From assembly GCF_946998875.1 (NCBI RefSeq), contig NZ_CAMQAY010000005.1:1-62079 (forward strand): a DNA stretch of 62,079 nucleotides, in the 5' to 3' direction. Positions 9,052 through 18,338 of this stretch are shown here, one piece after another. The stretch's first letter is position 1; every line of letters starts with the position of its first letter. The stretch is from an uncultured Peptoniphilus sp. Its GTDB lineage: Bacteria > Bacillota > Clostridia > Tissierellales > Peptoniphilaceae. The notes under the pieces were generated by a model. That model saw only the letters and a list, made by a program, of their open reading frames with translations. It was not told the origin of the DNA and made no database searches. The position numbers were made by a program, and so were the translations under genes.

Positions 9052-9410
9052 GGATATTTAAAAAAATTTTTTGAAAATTTCAATATTTTCTAAAATTTTT
9101 TATTTTATTATTTTTTTACTTCTAATCTAGTTCAATTAGGCCTCACTTAATATTTATTTTTTTCTTATTTTAAATAAATATTCATATAGTATTTCCATCT
9201 ACAAAATAAAAATAATTTTTGTCTTAAATTTTGTTTTAAAATTTTTCAGACTTCAACAGAGATTCTATAGACAAAAAAATTTATTTGCACTCTATCTATC
9301 CTTTTAAGTTAAAAAATTTCTATTAAAAAATCTTTAAGATCTGTGACAAATTAAAATTATTCCAATCTTCAAGCTATTTATGTTAAAATTAGTAATTGGA
9401 GATGATTTAA
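9052..9410. other. AT-rich intergenic gap between the hrcA promoter and lepB
   Basis: About 360 bases of very AT-rich sequence separate the divergent hrcA and lepB transcription units. I see no open reading frame with a ribosome site and no strong hairpin. A TAAAAT hexamer at 9384-9389 may be the lepB -10, but its -35 partner is poor. Confidence 0.5.
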
Positions 9411-9935
9411 TTGAAAAAAAGTGAAACTACATCTTTTATTATCACAATTGTAGCTGCAGTTTTAATTGCACTTTTTGTGAGAAATTTTATTTTTAATATA
9501 GCTGTCGTAAATGGAGAGTCAATGCACCCAACCTTAAATGAAAGGGACAAGTTGATCTGTCTTTCCTATAAGAGATTCACTGACATACCTCGCGGCGAAA
9601 TTGTCGTAATTGATGCACCAAATGACAAGAGAAACTACATCAAAAGACTTATTGGAAAGCCTGGCGACACCATAGAATTTATAGATGGAAAAGTTTATTT
9701 AAATGGAAAAGTTTTAGAAGAAGCTTATACTTCAAGTGATTATACAGAGTCTGATGAAGAAAAATTTGTTTTAAAGGATGATGAATATTTTGTCATGGGT
9801 GACAACAGACTCCCTGGCATGAGTGTGGACTCCAGATACTTTGGACCAATTGAAAAGAAGAGAATAAAATCAGCAGCAGTTTACAGAATTTTACCTCTTA
9901 AGGATAGAGGAAAAATTGAAACTTTTATAAAATAA
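9411..9935 (+). CDS. lepB: Type I signal peptidase
   Basis: The protein is 174 residues, the short Gram-positive SipS-like form. It has one N-terminal membrane anchor (about 8-28) followed by GESMHPTL with the catalytic Ser37, and NYIKRLIGKPGD with the general-base Lys78. The box MGDNR and DSRYFGPI follow. It removes signal peptides on the outer face of the membrane. Translation starts at TTG with GGAGATG upstream; no ATG is available before the membrane segment. lepA follows after 26 bases. Confidence 0.94.
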   Translation: MKKSETTSFIITIVAAVLIALFVRNFIFNIAVVNGESMHPTLNERDKLICLSYKRFTDIPRGEIVVIDAPNDKRNYIKRLIGKPGDTIEFIDGKVYLNGKVLEEAYTSSDYTESDEEKFVLKDDEYFVMGDNRLPGMSVDSRYFGPIEKKRIKSAAVYRILPLKDRGKIETFIK

Positions 9936-9961
9936 AAATCCCCTAGAACGGAGGTAAAAAT

Positions 9962-11773
9962 TTGAGAAATCAAAATAATATAAGAAATTTTTCAATAATA
10001 GCACATATTGACCACGGCAAATCCACTCTTGCCGACAGGCTCATTGAGTCAACGGGCATGCTCACAAAAAGAGAAATGGATGAGCAAGTTTTAGACTCCA
10101 TGGATCTTGAACGCGAGAGAGGAATTACAATTAAATTAAAGGCAATTAGACTTATCTACAAGGACGACAGAGACGGCAAGGAATACATTTTAAACTTAAT
10201 CGACACTCCAGGTCATGTTGACTTCAACTACGAAGTATCTCGTTCCCTTGCAGCTTGCGAAGGCGCCATTGTAGTTGTAGATGCAGCCCAAGGTGTTGAG
10301 GCGCAAACTCTTGCCAATGTCTATCTTGCCGTTGACCAAGACCTTGAACTTGTGCCTGTAATAAATAAAATAGATCTTCCAAGTGCAAGACCTGACGAGA
10401 TAAAGGAAGAGATTGAAGATATTATTGGCATTGACACTGAAGGCATTCCACTTATTTCTGCCAAGGAAGGCATTGGCATTGATGACGTCCTTCACGCAAT
10501 TGTTGATAAAATTCCTGCACCAAGTGGCGATAACAAGGCTCCACTTAAGGCTCTTATCTTTGACTCAATTTACGACTCCTACAGAGGAGTAATTTGTCAT
10601 GTGAGAATTATTGACGGACAAGTAAAACCTGGCGATGAAATCCTCATGATGGCAACTGGAAAATCCTTTGAAGTTGTTGAAGTTGGAGTAATAGCCAATG
10701 GTCACATAAATCTTGATTCTTTAAGTGCAGGCGAAGTTGGTTACATAACTGCTTCCATTAAAAATGTAAAGGACGCAAGAGTGGGGGACACTATTACTCA
10801 CAAAAATAATAGAACAAGTGAACCAATGCCTGGCTACAAAAAAGTTCTACCTATGGTATTTTGCGGTGTCTACCCTGGCGAAGGCGAAGAGTACAACAGT
10901 GTTCGTGAAGCCCTAGAAAAGTTACAGGTAAATGATGCTGCCCTTGACTTTGAGGCAGAAACTTCTGTTGCCCTTGGCTTCGGCTTTAGGTGTGGCTTCT
11001 TGGGTCTTCTTCACATGGAAATAATCCAAGAAAGACTAGAAAGAGAATTTGACTTAAATATTGTCACAACTGCTCCTTCTGTTATTTACAATGTAATGAA
11101 AAAAAATGGTGAGATGATTTCCATTCAAAACCCATCAAACTTACCTGACCCAACAGAAATTGAGTACATGGAAGAGCCAATTGTAAAGGCAGAAATTATG
11201 ACGCCAACTGATTTCGTAGGTCAAGTTATGGAGCTTTGCCAAAATAGGCGTGGCGTCTTTAAGGACATGCAGTACCTTGAAGAGACAAGAGCCCTAATAA
11301 CTTATCACATGCCCCTAAATGAAGTTATCTACGACTTCTTTGATGCCTTAAAATCAAAAACTCGCGGCTACGCTTCCTATGACTATGAATTAATTGGCTA
11401 CGAAGAGTCCGACCTTGTTAAACTTGATATTTTAATCAACGAAGAACTTGTAGATGCCTTCTCACTTATTGTTCACGAGTCCAATGCCTACACTCGTGCA
11501 AGAAAAATCTGTGAAAAGCTAAAGGATGTAATACCTAGACACCAATTTGCAGTGCCAATTCAAGCTGCCATTGGAAATAAAATTATTGCCAGAGAAACAA
11601 TTCGTGCTCTTAGAAAAGATGTACTTGCAAAATGTTACGGCGGCGATATAACGAGAAAGAGAAAACTTCTTGAAAAACAAAAGGAAGGAAAGAAGAGAAT
11701 GCGTACTGTTGGTAATGTTGACATTCCACAAGATGCCTTCTTGTCTGTATTAAAATACGATGAAGAAAAATAA
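9962..11773 (+). CDS. lepA: Elongation factor 4 (LepA)
   Basis: The protein is 603 residues, full length for LepA. The G domain has AHIDHGKSTL (P-loop), the G2 region RERGITIK, DTPGHVDF and NKIDLP. The LepA-specific C-terminal domain ends with the basic KRKLLEKQKEGKKRM segment. It is a ribosome-associated GTPase implicated in back-translocation and initiation. The start is TTG with an excellent GGAGGT site. The end overlaps hemW by 14 bases. Confidence 0.97.
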   Translation: MRNQNNIRNFSIIAHIDHGKSTLADRLIESTGMLTKREMDEQVLDSMDLERERGITIKLKAIRLIYKDDRDGKEYILNLIDTPGHVDFNYEVSRSLAACEGAIVVVDAAQGVEAQTLANVYLAVDQDLELVPVINKIDLPSARPDEIKEEIEDIIGIDTEGIPLISAKEGIGIDDVLHAIVDKIPAPSGDNKAPLKALIFDSIYDSYRGVICHVRIIDGQVKPGDEILMMATGKSFEVVEVGVIANGHINLDSLSAGEVGYITASIKNVKDARVGDTITHKNNRTSEPMPGYKKVLPMVFCGVYPGEGEEYNSVREALEKLQVNDAALDFEAETSVALGFGFRCGFLGLLHMEIIQERLEREFDLNIVTTAPSVIYNVMKKNGEMISIQNPSNLPDPTEIEYMEEPIVKAEIMTPTDFVGQVMELCQNRRGVFKDMQYLEETRALITYHMPLNEVIYDFFDALKSKTRGYASYDYELIGYEESDLVKLDILINEELVDAFSLIVHESNAYTRARKICEKLKDVIPRHQFAVPIQAAIGNKIIARETIRALRKDVLAKCYGGDITRKRKLLEKQKEGKKRMRTVGNVDIPQDAFLSVLKYDEEK

Positions 11774-12899
11774 AATTTCAATTTATATTCATATACCCTT
11801 TTGCGAGAGTAGATGTCACTATTGTGACTTCTGCTCTTCTCTTTTAAATAGAGAAAATGTGGAAAAATATTTTTCTTATTTGGAGAGAGAAATAAATTTA
11901 TATAGAAATTTTTTAAGTGAAAAAATTATTGACACAGTTTTTATTGGCGGCGGTACTCCCTCTTCTGTTGACGAGAAATTTATTGAGAGAATTTTAAAAG
12001 CCTTAAGTGATTTTGAATTTTCTGAAGATCCAGAAATATCAATAGAGTCAAACCCCAATTCTCTCACAAGAGAAAAGGCTGAAACTTATTTTTCTTCTGG
12101 CATCAATAGAATCTCCATAGGCGCCCAGTCCTTTAACGATAAAATTTTAAAAAAAATTGGAAGGATTCACAAGTCCGAAGACATTTTTAGGGCTGTGGAA
12201 AATGCAAGGTCTGCTGGTTTTACAAATATAAATCTAGACCTAATGCTTGCCCTTCCCTCACAAAAATTTTCTGACATAGAAAAATCTCTTGGTGAGATAA
12301 AAAAATTAGACATCCCTCACCTTTCTTACTACTCACTTATCTTAGAAGAAGGCACAAGGCTTTATGAAGCTCATAAAAAAAGTCCCCTAGATTTTCCCGA
12401 TGAAGATGAGGACAGAAAAATGTATCACTATGTAGTAAGGGAGCTTGAAAAAATTGGTCTTCACCAATATGAAATATCAAACTTTTCGAAAAAAGGCTTT
12501 GAATGTCGCCACAATTTGACTTATTGGAAGCTGAGAGATTACCTTTCCTTCGGTCTCTCTGCCTCATCAAATATAAAAAATTTGCGTTACAGAAATTTTT
12601 CTGACTTTAAAAATTATTACGAGACTCTTGATAAAAAAGAAAAACCCATAGAATTTTCTGAGACCTTGAATAAGACCGACCGGACCAATGAATTTATAAT
12701 GATGGGACTAAGGCTCAAATCTGGCATTGATTTAGGTGAATTTAAGGATAGATTTGAAGAAGATTTTTTAAAGCTTTATGAAAGTGAAATAGAAAAAAAT
12801 ATTAGGCTAGAATTAATTGAAGAAAAAGATAATAAAATTTATCTAACAGAAAGAGGCAGGGACCTATCAAACCAAGTAGAGCTAGACTTTTTCCGCTAA
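11760..12899 (+). CDS. hemW: HemW-like radical SAM heme chaperone (oxygen-independent coproporphyrinogen III oxidase-like)
   Basis: The protein is 379 residues. The N-terminus IYIHIPFCESRCHYCDF carries the CxxxCxxC cluster (C15, C19, C22), and the second half has the HemN C-terminal domain (FIMMGLRLKSGIDLGEF). The IPFCxxxCxYCxF pattern and the lepA-hemW gene order are typical of HemW, which is now seen as a heme-trafficking protein rather than a true HemN. No other heme gene is visible here, so its role in this anaerobe is uncertain. Confidence 0.9.
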   Translation: MKKNKISIYIHIPFCESRCHYCDFCSSLLNRENVEKYFSYLEREINLYRNFLSEKIIDTVFIGGGTPSSVDEKFIERILKALSDFEFSEDPEISIESNPNSLTREKAETYFSSGINRISIGAQSFNDKILKKIGRIHKSEDIFRAVENARSAGFTNINLDLMLALPSQKFSDIEKSLGEIKKLDIPHLSYYSLILEEGTRLYEAHKKSPLDFPDEDEDRKMYHYVVRELEKIGLHQYEISNFSKKGFECRHNLTYWKLRDYLSFGLSASSNIKNLRYRNFSDFKNYYETLDKKEKPIEFSETLNKTDRTNEFIMMGLRLKSGIDLGEFKDRFEEDFLKLYESEIEKNIRLELIEEKDNKIYLTERGRDLSNQVELDFFR

Positions 12900-12925
12900 T
12901 TAAAAAAAGACAAGAGCAAAAAAAT

Positions 12926-12958
12926 AAGAGGTAGAAATTTATCTACCTCTTTCTTTTT
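12926..12958 (+). terminator. Terminator of the lepB-lepA-hemW operon
   Basis: A perfect 10-bp stem AAGAGGTAGA/TCTACCTCTT (12926-12935 with 12942-12951) with a six-base loop is followed by TTCTTTTTAT. Confidence 0.9.
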
Positions 12959-12964
12959 ATTTGT

Positions 12965-13004
12965 GAAAAATAAAAAGAGAAACTTTCCCGGGAAAATTTC
13001 TCTT
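12965..13004 (-). terminator. Terminator of rpsT
   Basis: A nearly perfect 30-base dyad (12975-13004; stem AAGAGAAA with an inner TTTCCC/GGGAAA) overlaps the rpsT stop. On the minus strand it runs into TTTTTATTTTT. It lies back-to-back with the plus-strand terminator at 12926-12958, insulating the convergent operons. Confidence 0.9.
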
Positions 13005-13272
13005 AACCAGCGATCTTGCTGTTAAGTTCCTTAGCTAGTCGACTTAGCTTTCTGGAAGCTTGTTTTTTGTGAATTATATTTTTATTAGCAGCTTTCTTTA
13101 ATTTTCTGTCTGCAACAATTAAAAGTTCCTTAGCATCGTCAAGTCTGTTTTCATCAAGAGCGAGTCTAAAGTTTTTAACTGCATTTTTCATTTCAGTTCT
13201 AATAGGTTTATTGTGATCAGAATTTCTTCTAGCTACATCAATTCTCTTAATAGCTGATTTAATATTTGCCAT
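13003..13272 (-). CDS. rpsT: 30S ribosomal protein S20
   Basis: The protein is 89 residues, basic and helical. It begins MANIKSAIKRIDVARRN and has the S20 core NKPIRTEMKNAVKNF. S20 binds 16S rRNA early in 30S assembly. It has its own promoter (13304-13332) and ribosome site GGAGGTG and is followed by a strong terminator. It follows holA in the same direction, as in many Firmicutes. Confidence 0.97.
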   Translation of the reverse strand: MANIKSAIKRIDVARRNSDHNKPIRTEMKNAVKNFRLALDENRLDDAKELLIVADRKLKKAANKNIIHKKQASRKLSRLAKELNSKIAG

Positions 13273-13303
13273 TATTTCACCTCCAATATTTAACGCTTTT
13301 GCT

Positions 13304-13332
13304 ATTTTACCACGAATTTACATTGATTGCAA
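13304..13332 (-). promoter_or_regulatory. Promoter of rpsT
   Basis: Minus-strand TTGCAA (13327-13332) and TAAAAT (13304-13309) are separated by exactly 17 bases, about 30 bases upstream of the rpsT start. Confidence 0.75.
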
Positions 13333-13357
13333 GGAATTTTTATAATAGAAAATTTAA

Positions 13358-14371
13358 CTAATTCTTTTGGCAATATTTTATAATAAGAGTCTCAAAAATT
13401 ATTATCTCGTCTACTGATGAAGTTTTAAAAAATTCATCTGCCCTTATTAATTCTTCATAAAAATCTGTCAAAAACTTTTTAGAAAAGTTTCTCTCATAGA
13501 CCCTTATTTTTTTTTCAAATTCAAACTTTGACAATCCCATTTTATTCATCATTTCTGCCTGACTAATATTTTTTTCAGACAAAATTTTGTAGGACAAAAG
13601 ATTTTTCACTTGCCTAATTATATGGTAAAAGATTATAGGATACTCTTCCCCTAATTTTACTATATTGTGAAATTCAACTAAGGCTATCTCGCTATTTCTT
13701 TGGAGCATGGCATCTGTAAACTTAAAAATACTTGTGTCAATATTTTCTGTAATTAAACTTCTTATGTCACTTTCACTTATAAGATTACTCTTTGCAGCTG
13801 CCGCAATTTTATCCATTTCGCTTATTAGGTCTAGTAGGACAAGGTCTTCATTTTTTGATGTGTAGCCACTTTCTTTAACAAAGAGAGCTGCCTCTCTATC
13901 ATTGATTTTCTTGCCCTTTCTCAAAAAATAAGATTTTACAAATCTATTTGCATCTACTGGACTGAGCTTGCCAAAATCTATATCCCTATTATTTTTTTTG
14001 AAGTATTTGTAAAATTTTGTTGTCTTTTTTATATTCCCAGTGTCCCAAAAAATTAAAATTACAAAATCCGATAACTTGTCTAAAAATTCATAAAAGGAAT
14101 CCTTTAATTCATAGAGGGCAAGAAAGTCGCCTACATCTCTTACTAATACAACTTTTTTGTCATTCATGACAGGATAGGTCTCACAGGCAGAAATAATGTC
14201 CTCTGGCTTGACATCACCGCCCTTAAATTTTGTATAGTTAAAGGCTTCGCTTCCCTTTACATATTTATTTAATAAATATCCAACAGCATTTTCCATTAAA
14301 TATTTTTCCTTGCCGAAAAATAAATAAGCTCCGCTGTGAGTCTCATCTTTATAAATTTTCTTGTAGTTCAT
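13358..14371 (-). CDS. holA: DNA polymerase III subunit delta
   Basis: The protein is 337 residues. An N-terminal region of the clamp-loader AAA+ type (GAYLFFGKEKYLMENAV) is followed by the degenerate nucleotide-binding core (KKVVLVRDVGDF) and the C-terminal collar domain (IIFYHIIRQVKNLLSYKIL). HolA opens the beta clamp in the clamp loader and does not hydrolyse ATP itself. It overlaps comEC by 23 bases and precedes rpsT, a conserved comEC-holA-rpsT order. Confidence 0.93.
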   Translation of the reverse strand: MNYKKIYKDETHSGAYLFFGKEKYLMENAVGYLLNKYVKGSEAFNYTKFKGGDVKPEDIISACETYPVMNDKKVVLVRDVGDFLALYELKDSFYEFLDKLSDFVILIFWDTGNIKKTTKFYKYFKKNNRDIDFGKLSPVDANRFVKSYFLRKGKKINDREAALFVKESGYTSKNEDLVLLDLISEMDKIAAAAKSNLISESDIRSLITENIDTSIFKFTDAMLQRNSEIALVEFHNIVKLGEEYPIIFYHIIRQVKNLLSYKILSEKNISQAEMMNKMGLSKFEFEKKIRVYERNFSKKFLTDFYEELIRADEFFKTSSVDEIIIFETLIIKYCQKN

Positions 14372-16616
14372 AATTTTTCCTCGCCGTAATATAAAGTAAA
14401 GTCGTATTTAAAAATATAAGTAAAATATAAAATTTATAGTCCGCTTCCTGGTTTTTCCTATCAATCCTAAGCTTGTCGCCATAAATTTTAAAGTCCACTT
14501 GACCATCTCTTGCCGTAACATAGTATATGATACCATGTTTTTCCAAGTTTTGTAGCACTTCTTCATGTGGATGACCATAGGAATTATTGACGCCAGCAGA
14601 AATTAGGGCAAATTTTGGCGAAGTATTTTCCAAAAACTCCTTAGAAGTGGAAGTCTTTGACCCATGATGAGCGACCTTTAAGATGTCTATGTCCCTATTT
14701 ATTATTCCCTCAACATTTTCGGAAATGTCGCCAGTAAAAAGTGTCTTAAAGCCCCTGTGATTTATGAGAAGAACCATGGAATTGTCATTTTCTTCCTCGC
14801 TGTTTTCACTGTCGGAGAGGACTTCTGCCACTGTGTCCCCTAAAATTTTTACCTTGTCGCCTTTTTTTAGCATTACAATATTAGAAAATTTTTCTGCCTT
14901 TTCTAAAATTTCTGGATCTTCTGGCAAGTGACTTATAAAAATATTATCCACCCTATATTTTTTTAAGATTTTATTTAAATTTCCCACATGGTCTTCGTCA
15001 AAGTGGGAAATAAAAATTCCGTCAATTTTTGAAAGACCTCTGACCTTTAAAGTTGGAAATAAAAATTTTTCAGAAGTTTTATTTTCCTGCCTTGCACCAC
15101 CAGTGTCAATTAAATAATTTTTGCCACTAAAACTAATAAGTGTGCAGTCACCCTGACCAACATATAGATGGCTCTCCTTGTAAGTGTTTAAATCTTTAAA
15201 AATTCCAAGAGATGTAAAAACAAAAAAGACTGCCATATAAATTTCGATAATTTTTAAATTTGGCTCAATAATTTCTTTTAAATTGTGCCTGTCTAAAACT
15301 AATATTAGTAAAATGTAGTAGATAAAAATATATTCAAACTTAAAAGCTTTTAGGGTGAGAAAAATACTTCCCTTTGCTGCAAAAAGACTTTCCAAACCAT
15401 AAGTAGCATTCATTAAAATATTTAAGACTTTTCCAAGAATACCAGGTAAAATTCCAAGACCCATGATAAAACCAAGAGTAATGATTAGAGAATAAATTGG
15501 CACAATTAATAGGTTTGCAAGAAAAACCAAAAGTGAAAAACCATCAAAATAATAATTTATTAGAGGAAAAAGTGAAATTATTATTGAACTTGTCCCCAGG
15601 AGTGATTTTTTTACAAGACCACTACCTGCTATCTCGCTATCTAGAACTGGATAGACAAAGACTAGACCGAAAATTGCACCATAGGACATGAGAAGTGATA
15701 TTGAATAAATTGCCATGGGATTTATAAATAAAATTATGCTAAGGCTCAAGAAATAAATTTTTTTCAAATCTAAATCTTTTTTGAGATAAATATTTCCCTT
15801 GTAGAGAAGGTAAAACAAAAATGCTCTTAGGGCGGAAATTGGCTTGCCAATTGTCACTATGTAAAAGAAAATAAGAGCAGTCACAAGAATATCTGTTAGC
15901 TTTTTATTTTTAGTAAGTCCTTTTATTATGCCCTCTAAAAAAATAAGGAGAACTCCAATGTGAAGACCTGACACTGCCAAGATGTGGCTCATGCCAAGAG
16001 TATTGAACCTATCCTTTTCACCCTCTTCCATAAGAGTTCTGTCGGCAAGTATAATTGAGGACATGAGTTTAGAATTTCTTTCATCTAAGTTTTCTCTATA
16101 AAAATTTTTTGCCCTATCTATTAAAGCATTGGAAAATTTATAAAAAATATTTGGCTGGGAAATTTTTTGAAAGCTTTTAATATTACCAAGGGCATAAATT
16201 CCCTGAGCCTTGTGGTTTTTCTCGTAGTCAAAATTCCCCTCATTCATAGCAGGAAGAGGTGGAGCAAATTCTCCAATAATTTTATAAGATGCCCCCCTAT
16301 CTAGCTTTTCGTAAAATAAAATTTTTGTCACAAATTTTTTTCCATTTATGGAAGATGTCTTAAGGACAGACTTATTTTCACTTGAAGAAAGGACTTTTCC
16401 AGTGACTTCTCCAGTGAAATCTTTTAACTTGTAGTCTCTAAGGGAAAAATTTATGTAAACTGCAAAAATAAGAAGAGGAAAAATAATTAATTTGGCATTT
16501 TTCTTTTGTGCAAGAATAATAATTGATAGCAAGAGAAAAATTCCCGCAATTAATAAACTTGCTTTTGTAAAAATTGAAAGCAAAATTCCAAAAATAATTT
16601 CTGCAAATAAATACAT
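14349..16616 (-). CDS. comEC: ComEC/Rec2 DNA-uptake channel protein
   Basis: The ATG at 16614-16616 (MYLFAEIIFGILL) is preferred over a GTG two codons earlier since GGAGGGGG lies before it. The 755-residue protein has two N-terminal membrane helices, a DUF4131-type soluble region, the multi-pass Competence domain (SHILAVSGLHIGVL at about 210) and a C-terminal metallo-beta-lactamase domain with SHFDEDHVGNL and KVAHHGSKTS. ComEC forms the pore for single-stranded DNA entry, and the MBL domain may degrade the other strand. comEA lies far away at 48.4 kb. Confidence 0.95.
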   Translation of the reverse strand: MYLFAEIIFGILLSIFTKASLLIAGIFLLLSIIILAQKKNAKLIIFPLLIFAVYINFSLRDYKLKDFTGEVTGKVLSSSENKSVLKTSSINGKKFVTKILFYEKLDRGASYKIIGEFAPPLPAMNEGNFDYEKNHKAQGIYALGNIKSFQKISQPNIFYKFSNALIDRAKNFYRENLDERNSKLMSSIILADRTLMEEGEKDRFNTLGMSHILAVSGLHIGVLLIFLEGIIKGLTKNKKLTDILVTALIFFYIVTIGKPISALRAFLFYLLYKGNIYLKKDLDLKKIYFLSLSIILFINPMAIYSISLLMSYGAIFGLVFVYPVLDSEIAGSGLVKKSLLGTSSIIISLFPLINYYFDGFSLLVFLANLLIVPIYSLIITLGFIMGLGILPGILGKVLNILMNATYGLESLFAAKGSIFLTLKAFKFEYIFIYYILLILVLDRHNLKEIIEPNLKIIEIYMAVFFVFTSLGIFKDLNTYKESHLYVGQGDCTLISFSGKNYLIDTGGARQENKTSEKFLFPTLKVRGLSKIDGIFISHFDEDHVGNLNKILKKYRVDNIFISHLPEDPEILEKAEKFSNIVMLKKGDKVKILGDTVAEVLSDSENSEEENDNSMVLLINHRGFKTLFTGDISENVEGIINRDIDILKVAHHGSKTSTSKEFLENTSPKFALISAGVNNSYGHPHEEVLQNLEKHGIIYYVTARDGQVDFKIYGDKLRIDRKNQEADYKFYILLIFLNTTLLYITARKNYELQENL

Positions 16617-16691
16617 AGGCACCCCCTCCTATTATATATCTTTTTAAAGCGCCAAGTCACGAAATATGATAATATATTAGAGGAGGTAGTT

Positions 16692-18284
16692 ATGAATTCA
16701 AAATACAAAAACCCTTACAAAAAGAATTACAAATTAGAAATAATTGATAAAATAAATCGCGACGGCATTACTTATGGAAAGTTAGAAAATTCACCCTTCT
16801 TCACTGGCAGTGAAAATCTTTTAGCTGACGAAATAAAAATAAATGGAGAAGAACCAGTATTTTTATCTGGCAACAAAGACTATTTTAAAATTGATGAAAA
16901 TAAAAATGAAATTGAAATAGAAATAAATTGGAAAAATAGACTTTTAATGATGCAGGAAAATCTTGGCAATGCCTTGGTGAGATATTTTTTATCAACAAAT
17001 ACAAATTCAGAAATTTTAAATTATAAGGTGGAAAAAAATTCATCCTACATTGACATTTACGCCAAGGATTTTAAATTTATGACTGTTAAAAATATTGAGT
17101 CTCTTGTAAATTATGCCATCTTTTCAAATTTATCCATTGAAAATTTTGAAGGCCACATAAAAATTGAAAGGCTGGCAGAAATTTCCTACCAGGGTCCTGC
17201 CCTAAAAAGGACTGGAGAAATTGGAATGGTCTTTATCTCTTCAGTTGATAAAATAAATTCTGCCATTAGGCTAACTCTTGTTTCAGGAGAAAATGCCTAT
17301 AAGCTTGCCAGAAATTCTCTAAATCTTTTGGATAATATGAAGATGTACTTAAATAGCGACAGCATAGAAAGTGTATTTTCTGATGTAAAAAAGTTAAAAG
17401 CAAAAAATTTCCCTGACAGAGAAAAAATCCTTGTTAAAGAAAAAAATCTTCATGAAGAAAAACTTCCTAAAGAGGATAAAAAAGATGAAGCCCCCAAAAA
17501 TTCTGAGTTAGAAAAAGTTAAGGAAAAAGAAAAGGCTAAAGAAAAAGAAATAATTTCTGATCCTGAAAAAGTCCTTGAAGAAGTAAAAAATTCTGAAATA
17601 AAAAATTCTTCTGACTTAGAAAAAGATTTTGTCACTGATAAAAATTTAAAAGATTCTGAAAAAAATAAAGAATCAGAAAAAGTTTCTCAGCCACAAAAAA
17701 TTATTGAAAAGGCAAAAAAAGAAAAATACGATTCTAAATTCTTCCACGAAAAATATAAGCTTGAATCCTTTAAGGACTTGAATAAAAAAACTCAAGATAA
17801 AAAGGATGACGGTGAGAATAATATAGAAGCTCCTCAAAAAAATATTGAAATAAAAGATGATAAGACAAGTAAAAATAATCTTAGCCCAATTAAGACTAAG
17901 GACTCCCAAGAAAAATCACCCCTCTTTTATCAAGCTGTGGATTCCTTTAAGCGTTTTTCCACAGAATTCTCTGGCATAAATTACATTTACAAGGTTCTTG
18001 AAGATGTAAATTTAAAGGAGCTTCGTGAAATATCAAATTATATCCTAAAAGAAGACAACTTCATCCAAATTTATGGACTTAAAAATGGCAAGAGGTCAAA
18101 AATAATCTTGCTTCGCTCCATGAATTTAAACTTTGACTTAAAGAAGATTTATAAAAAATTGCAGGACCACTTCGACTTCACAGGCACAGGCAATATGTAC
18201 ACCTTGGACTTGGAGTGTAGAGAAGAAGACCTTACAAGAATTATGGAAAGCTTTTTAATTGAAATAAGAAGAGATGCAAAATAA
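16692..18284 (+). CDS. AlaX/AlaRS-editing-like protein lacking zinc ligands, with long charged insert
   Basis: The protein is 530 residues. Residues 1-225 align by eye with the alanyl-tRNA editing (AlaX, tRNA-SAD) fold: SPFFTGSENLLADEIKING corresponds to the family's TPFYPEGGGQ...G region, MQENLGNALV (87-96) to QHTGQHLL, and YQGPALKRTGEIG (166-178) to CGGTHVxxTGEIG, followed by RLTLVSGENAYK (193-204). All four metal ligands are replaced (N90, A94, Y166, A170). Residues about 235-415 are Lys/Glu-rich, low-complexity and probably disordered. Residues about 430-530 resemble a DHHA1 domain with a degenerate GGGH (GTGNMY, 498-503). It is probably not a functional deacylase; a tRNA-binding role is an inference. 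It has a strong GGAGGT site and is monocistronic. Confidence 0.7.
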   Translation: MNSKYKNPYKKNYKLEIIDKINRDGITYGKLENSPFFTGSENLLADEIKINGEEPVFLSGNKDYFKIDENKNEIEIEINWKNRLLMMQENLGNALVRYFLSTNTNSEILNYKVEKNSSYIDIYAKDFKFMTVKNIESLVNYAIFSNLSIENFEGHIKIERLAEISYQGPALKRTGEIGMVFISSVDKINSAIRLTLVSGENAYKLARNSLNLLDNMKMYLNSDSIESVFSDVKKLKAKNFPDREKILVKEKNLHEEKLPKEDKKDEAPKNSELEKVKEKEKAKEKEIISDPEKVLEEVKNSEIKNSSDLEKDFVTDKNLKDSEKNKESEKVSQPQKIIEKAKKEKYDSKFFHEKYKLESFKDLNKKTQDKKDDGENNIEAPQKNIEIKDDKTSKNNLSPIKTKDSQEKSPLFYQAVDSFKRFSTEFSGINYIYKVLEDVNLKELREISNYILKEDNFIQIYGLKNGKRSKIILLRSMNLNFDLKKIYKKLQDHFDFTGTGNMYTLDLECREEDLTRIMESFLIEIRRDAK

Positions 18285-18299
18285 AATTTTATAAAATCA

Positions 18300-18338
18300 A
18301 AAAAATTGGCTGCTAGATAAAACTAGCAGCCTTATTTT
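18300..18338. terminator. Bidirectional terminator
   Basis: A perfect 9-bp stem GGCTGCTAG/CTAGCAGCC (18308-18316 with 18323-18331) is flanked by A-runs upstream and T-runs downstream. It serves both the AlaX-like gene (+) and the convergent hypothetical gene (-). Confidence 0.88.

Noticed and set aside
9052..9410. Small RNA or leader upstream of lepB
   Set aside because: Only weak AT-rich pairings and no clear promoter-terminator pair were seen.
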